From assembly GCA_035697245.1 (NCBI GenBank), contig DASSDH010000076.1, positions 1 to 46,690 on the forward strand: a stretch of 46,690 bases of DNA, in the 5' to 3' direction. Within the stretch, counting starts at the first letter, position 1, and each line of letters begins with the position of its first letter. The translations under genes and the position numbers were made by a program. This stretch comes from JACVRX01 sp035697245. GTDB lineage: Bacteria > Actinomycetota > Actinomycetes > Jiangellales > Jiangellaceae. This document shows, piece after piece, positions 45,982-46,690 of this stretch. The notes beneath the pieces are model-generated. The model was not told the DNA's origin. It saw nothing but the letters and a program-made list of their open reading frames with translations, and searched no databases.

Positions 45982-46020
45982 GTGCCCATCAAGACTCGCA
46001 GGGGAGGAGACCTGCAATGA
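45982..46020 (+). CDS. Leaderless 12-residue leader peptide
   Basis: GTG 45982 opens a 12-codon frame, MPIKTRRGGDLQ, ending in TGA at 46018-46020 that overlaps the ATG (46017) of the DUF1801 gene as ATGA. The DUF1801 ribosome binding site (GGGGAGGAG) lies inside it. A transcript starting at 45982 would be read first by leaderless initiation, delivering ribosomes to the coupled start. It could be a coupling device or an attenuator-like sensor; the two arginine codons in a row are the only hint of composition bias. Confidence 0.45.
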   Translation: MPIKTRRGGDLQ

Positions 46021-46493
46021 AGGACACGCAGAAGTCCGCCATGAGCACCACGGCGATCGACAAGCCGTCCGAGGGATTCTCGGACGAAGAACGAGCCGCG
46101 ATCAAGGCGCGCGCCAAAGAGCTGAAGGCGGACGCGCGTCGCGGCCCGCGCGCGGGCAAGGCAGACGGGGAACGCGCCGTGCTCGCGAAGATCGCCGAGA
46201 TGCCGGAACCGGATCGCGCCATGGGCGAGCGGCTCCATGCGATCATCAAAGCCAGCGCGCCAGCCCTGTCGCCAAAGCTCTGGTACGGGATGCCCGCGTA
46301 TGCCAAGGACGGCAAGGTCGTCTGCTTCTTCCAAGGCGCGCATAAGTTCAAGTCGCGGTACGCGACGTTCGGCTTCGACGAGGCGGCGAACCTCGACGAA
46401 GGCGCCATGTGGCCGACGTCCTTCGCTCTGACGGAGTTGACCGCCGCCGACGAGGCAAGGATCGGCGCGCTCGTGAAGAAGGCGGTGAGCTGA
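46017..46493 (+). CDS. DUF1801 (YdhG-like) family protein
   Basis: A 158-residue protein. After a charged Lys/Arg/Glu N-terminal helix (FSDEERAAIKARAKELKADAR), residues about 55-150 form the DUF1801 domain: ERLHAIIKASAPALSPKLWYGMPAYAKDGKVVCFFQ, then FGFDEAANLDEGAMWPTSFALTELT. The fold is known (frataxin-like YdhG group) but function is not settled. ATG 46017 has GGGGAGGAG about 6 bases upstream and overlaps the stop of the leader peptide. Confidence 0.8.
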   Translation: MKDTQKSAMSTTAIDKPSEGFSDEERAAIKARAKELKADARRGPRAGKADGERAVLAKIAEMPEPDRAMGERLHAIIKASAPALSPKLWYGMPAYAKDGKVVCFFQGAHKFKSRYATFGFDEAANLDEGAMWPTSFALTELTAADEARIGALVKKAVS

Positions 46494-46548
46494 GGTCTAA
46501 GCTCGCCACGCTCGCGCCGCGGTCCTCATTCGTTGCCAGCCGGCGGCT

Positions 46549-46690
46549 TCACCGACCGCCGTCGACCACCTGGAACCGGTCCCGCCGCTGCGCGGGTAAT
46601 TGTGCACCGGCCCCGCTCGCATCGTGTTCCGCGATCACGGCCGTGATCCGGTCGACGGCCGCGAACACCGCCACCGCCCTCTTCTCGATG
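46549..46690 (-). CDS. C-terminal end of an unidentified protein (5' part off the window)
   Basis: Read from the right edge leftward, one frame is open for 46 codons to a TGA at 46549-46551. The visible tail begins IEKRAVAVFAAVDRITAVIAEHD and ends DRFQVVDGGR, with a helix-like alternation that looks coding. No family recognised. It converges on the DUF1801 gene across 55 bases. Confidence 0.4.
   Translation of the reverse strand, partial: IEKRAVAVFAAVDRITAVIAEHDASGAGAQLPAQRRDRFQVVDGGR

Noticed and set aside
1..46690. CRISPR arrays, tRNA or rRNA genes, transposases, integrases
   Set aside because: No regularly spaced repeats, cloverleaf-type sequences or DDE/tyrosine-recombinase motifs were seen on either strand.

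Overview
This is a 46.7 kb piece of a high-GC actinobacterial chromosome. The lineage is indicated by a mycothiol S-conjugate amidase, a luciferase-like oxidoreductase of the F420 type, a GreA/DUF4307/Mca block, small DUF4235 and DUF4307 membrane proteins, many GTG starts, and transcription starts that appear to coincide with start codons. From memory, the order thiolase - SGNH hydrolase - cbs - metB - greA - DUF4307 - mca - small membrane protein - DUF255 - hemolysin III - Z-prenyl synthase - phoH2 - fum - xseB/xseA - ispH - ychF follows Mycobacterium tuberculosis Rv1074c to Rv1112. The window is therefore a conserved actinobacterial backbone with local insertions. Nothing identifies the genus. 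I see no tRNA, rRNA, CRISPR array, insertion sequence or phage.

Layout. 1-5.2 kb: a partial small membrane protein, a glycogen-debranching-type glucosidase followed by a family 4 glycosyltransferase, a Bax-inhibitor-like membrane protein and a small DUF4287-like protein. 5.3-13.6 kb: thiolase and SGNH hydrolase facing cystathionine beta-synthase; msrA facing a dehydrogenase/acyl-adenylating enzyme pair; metB. Cbs and MetB together give transsulfuration. 13.6-21.7 kb: accessory block with an LLM oxidoreductase and DHA2 exporter, threonine ammonia-lyase, a DUF4097-DUF2089-ABC exporter operon and a methyltransferase. 21.7-31.3 kb: greA, DUF4307, mca, DUF255, hemolysin III, prenyl transferase, phoH2, fumC and a spermidine-synthase-like gene. 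31.4-35.8 kb: two tandem DUF1707 genes, then a molybdate operon (mopI-modABC) with overlapping starts. 35.8-41.5 kb: xseB, DUF4235, xseA, ispH, rmuC, ychF. 41.5-46.7 kb: a repeat-bearing gene-poor stretch, a small gene behind a perfect SOS box, a septum-formation-type membrane protein, an FAD oxidase facing a winged-helix regulator across a perfect palindrome, a DUF1801 protein with a leader mini-gene, and the end of an unknown gene.

The strongest theme is in the promoters. At least fourteen TAnnnT hexamers lie exactly 6-8 bases before a GTG or ATG, so the transcript should begin at the start codon (leaderless). Three short divergent gaps carry two such promoters back to back. The same architecture drives a 12-residue leader peptide that overlaps the DUF1801 start codon as ATGA. 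Other signals outside the standard annotation are a hairpin-rich leader and possible overlapping small gene before phoH2, a LexA-type box with a gene fragment repeated 1.2 kb away, and a 25-base operator between the FAD oxidase and its probable regulator. Everything was read by eye from the sequence; family names and the synteny come from memory and were not searched.
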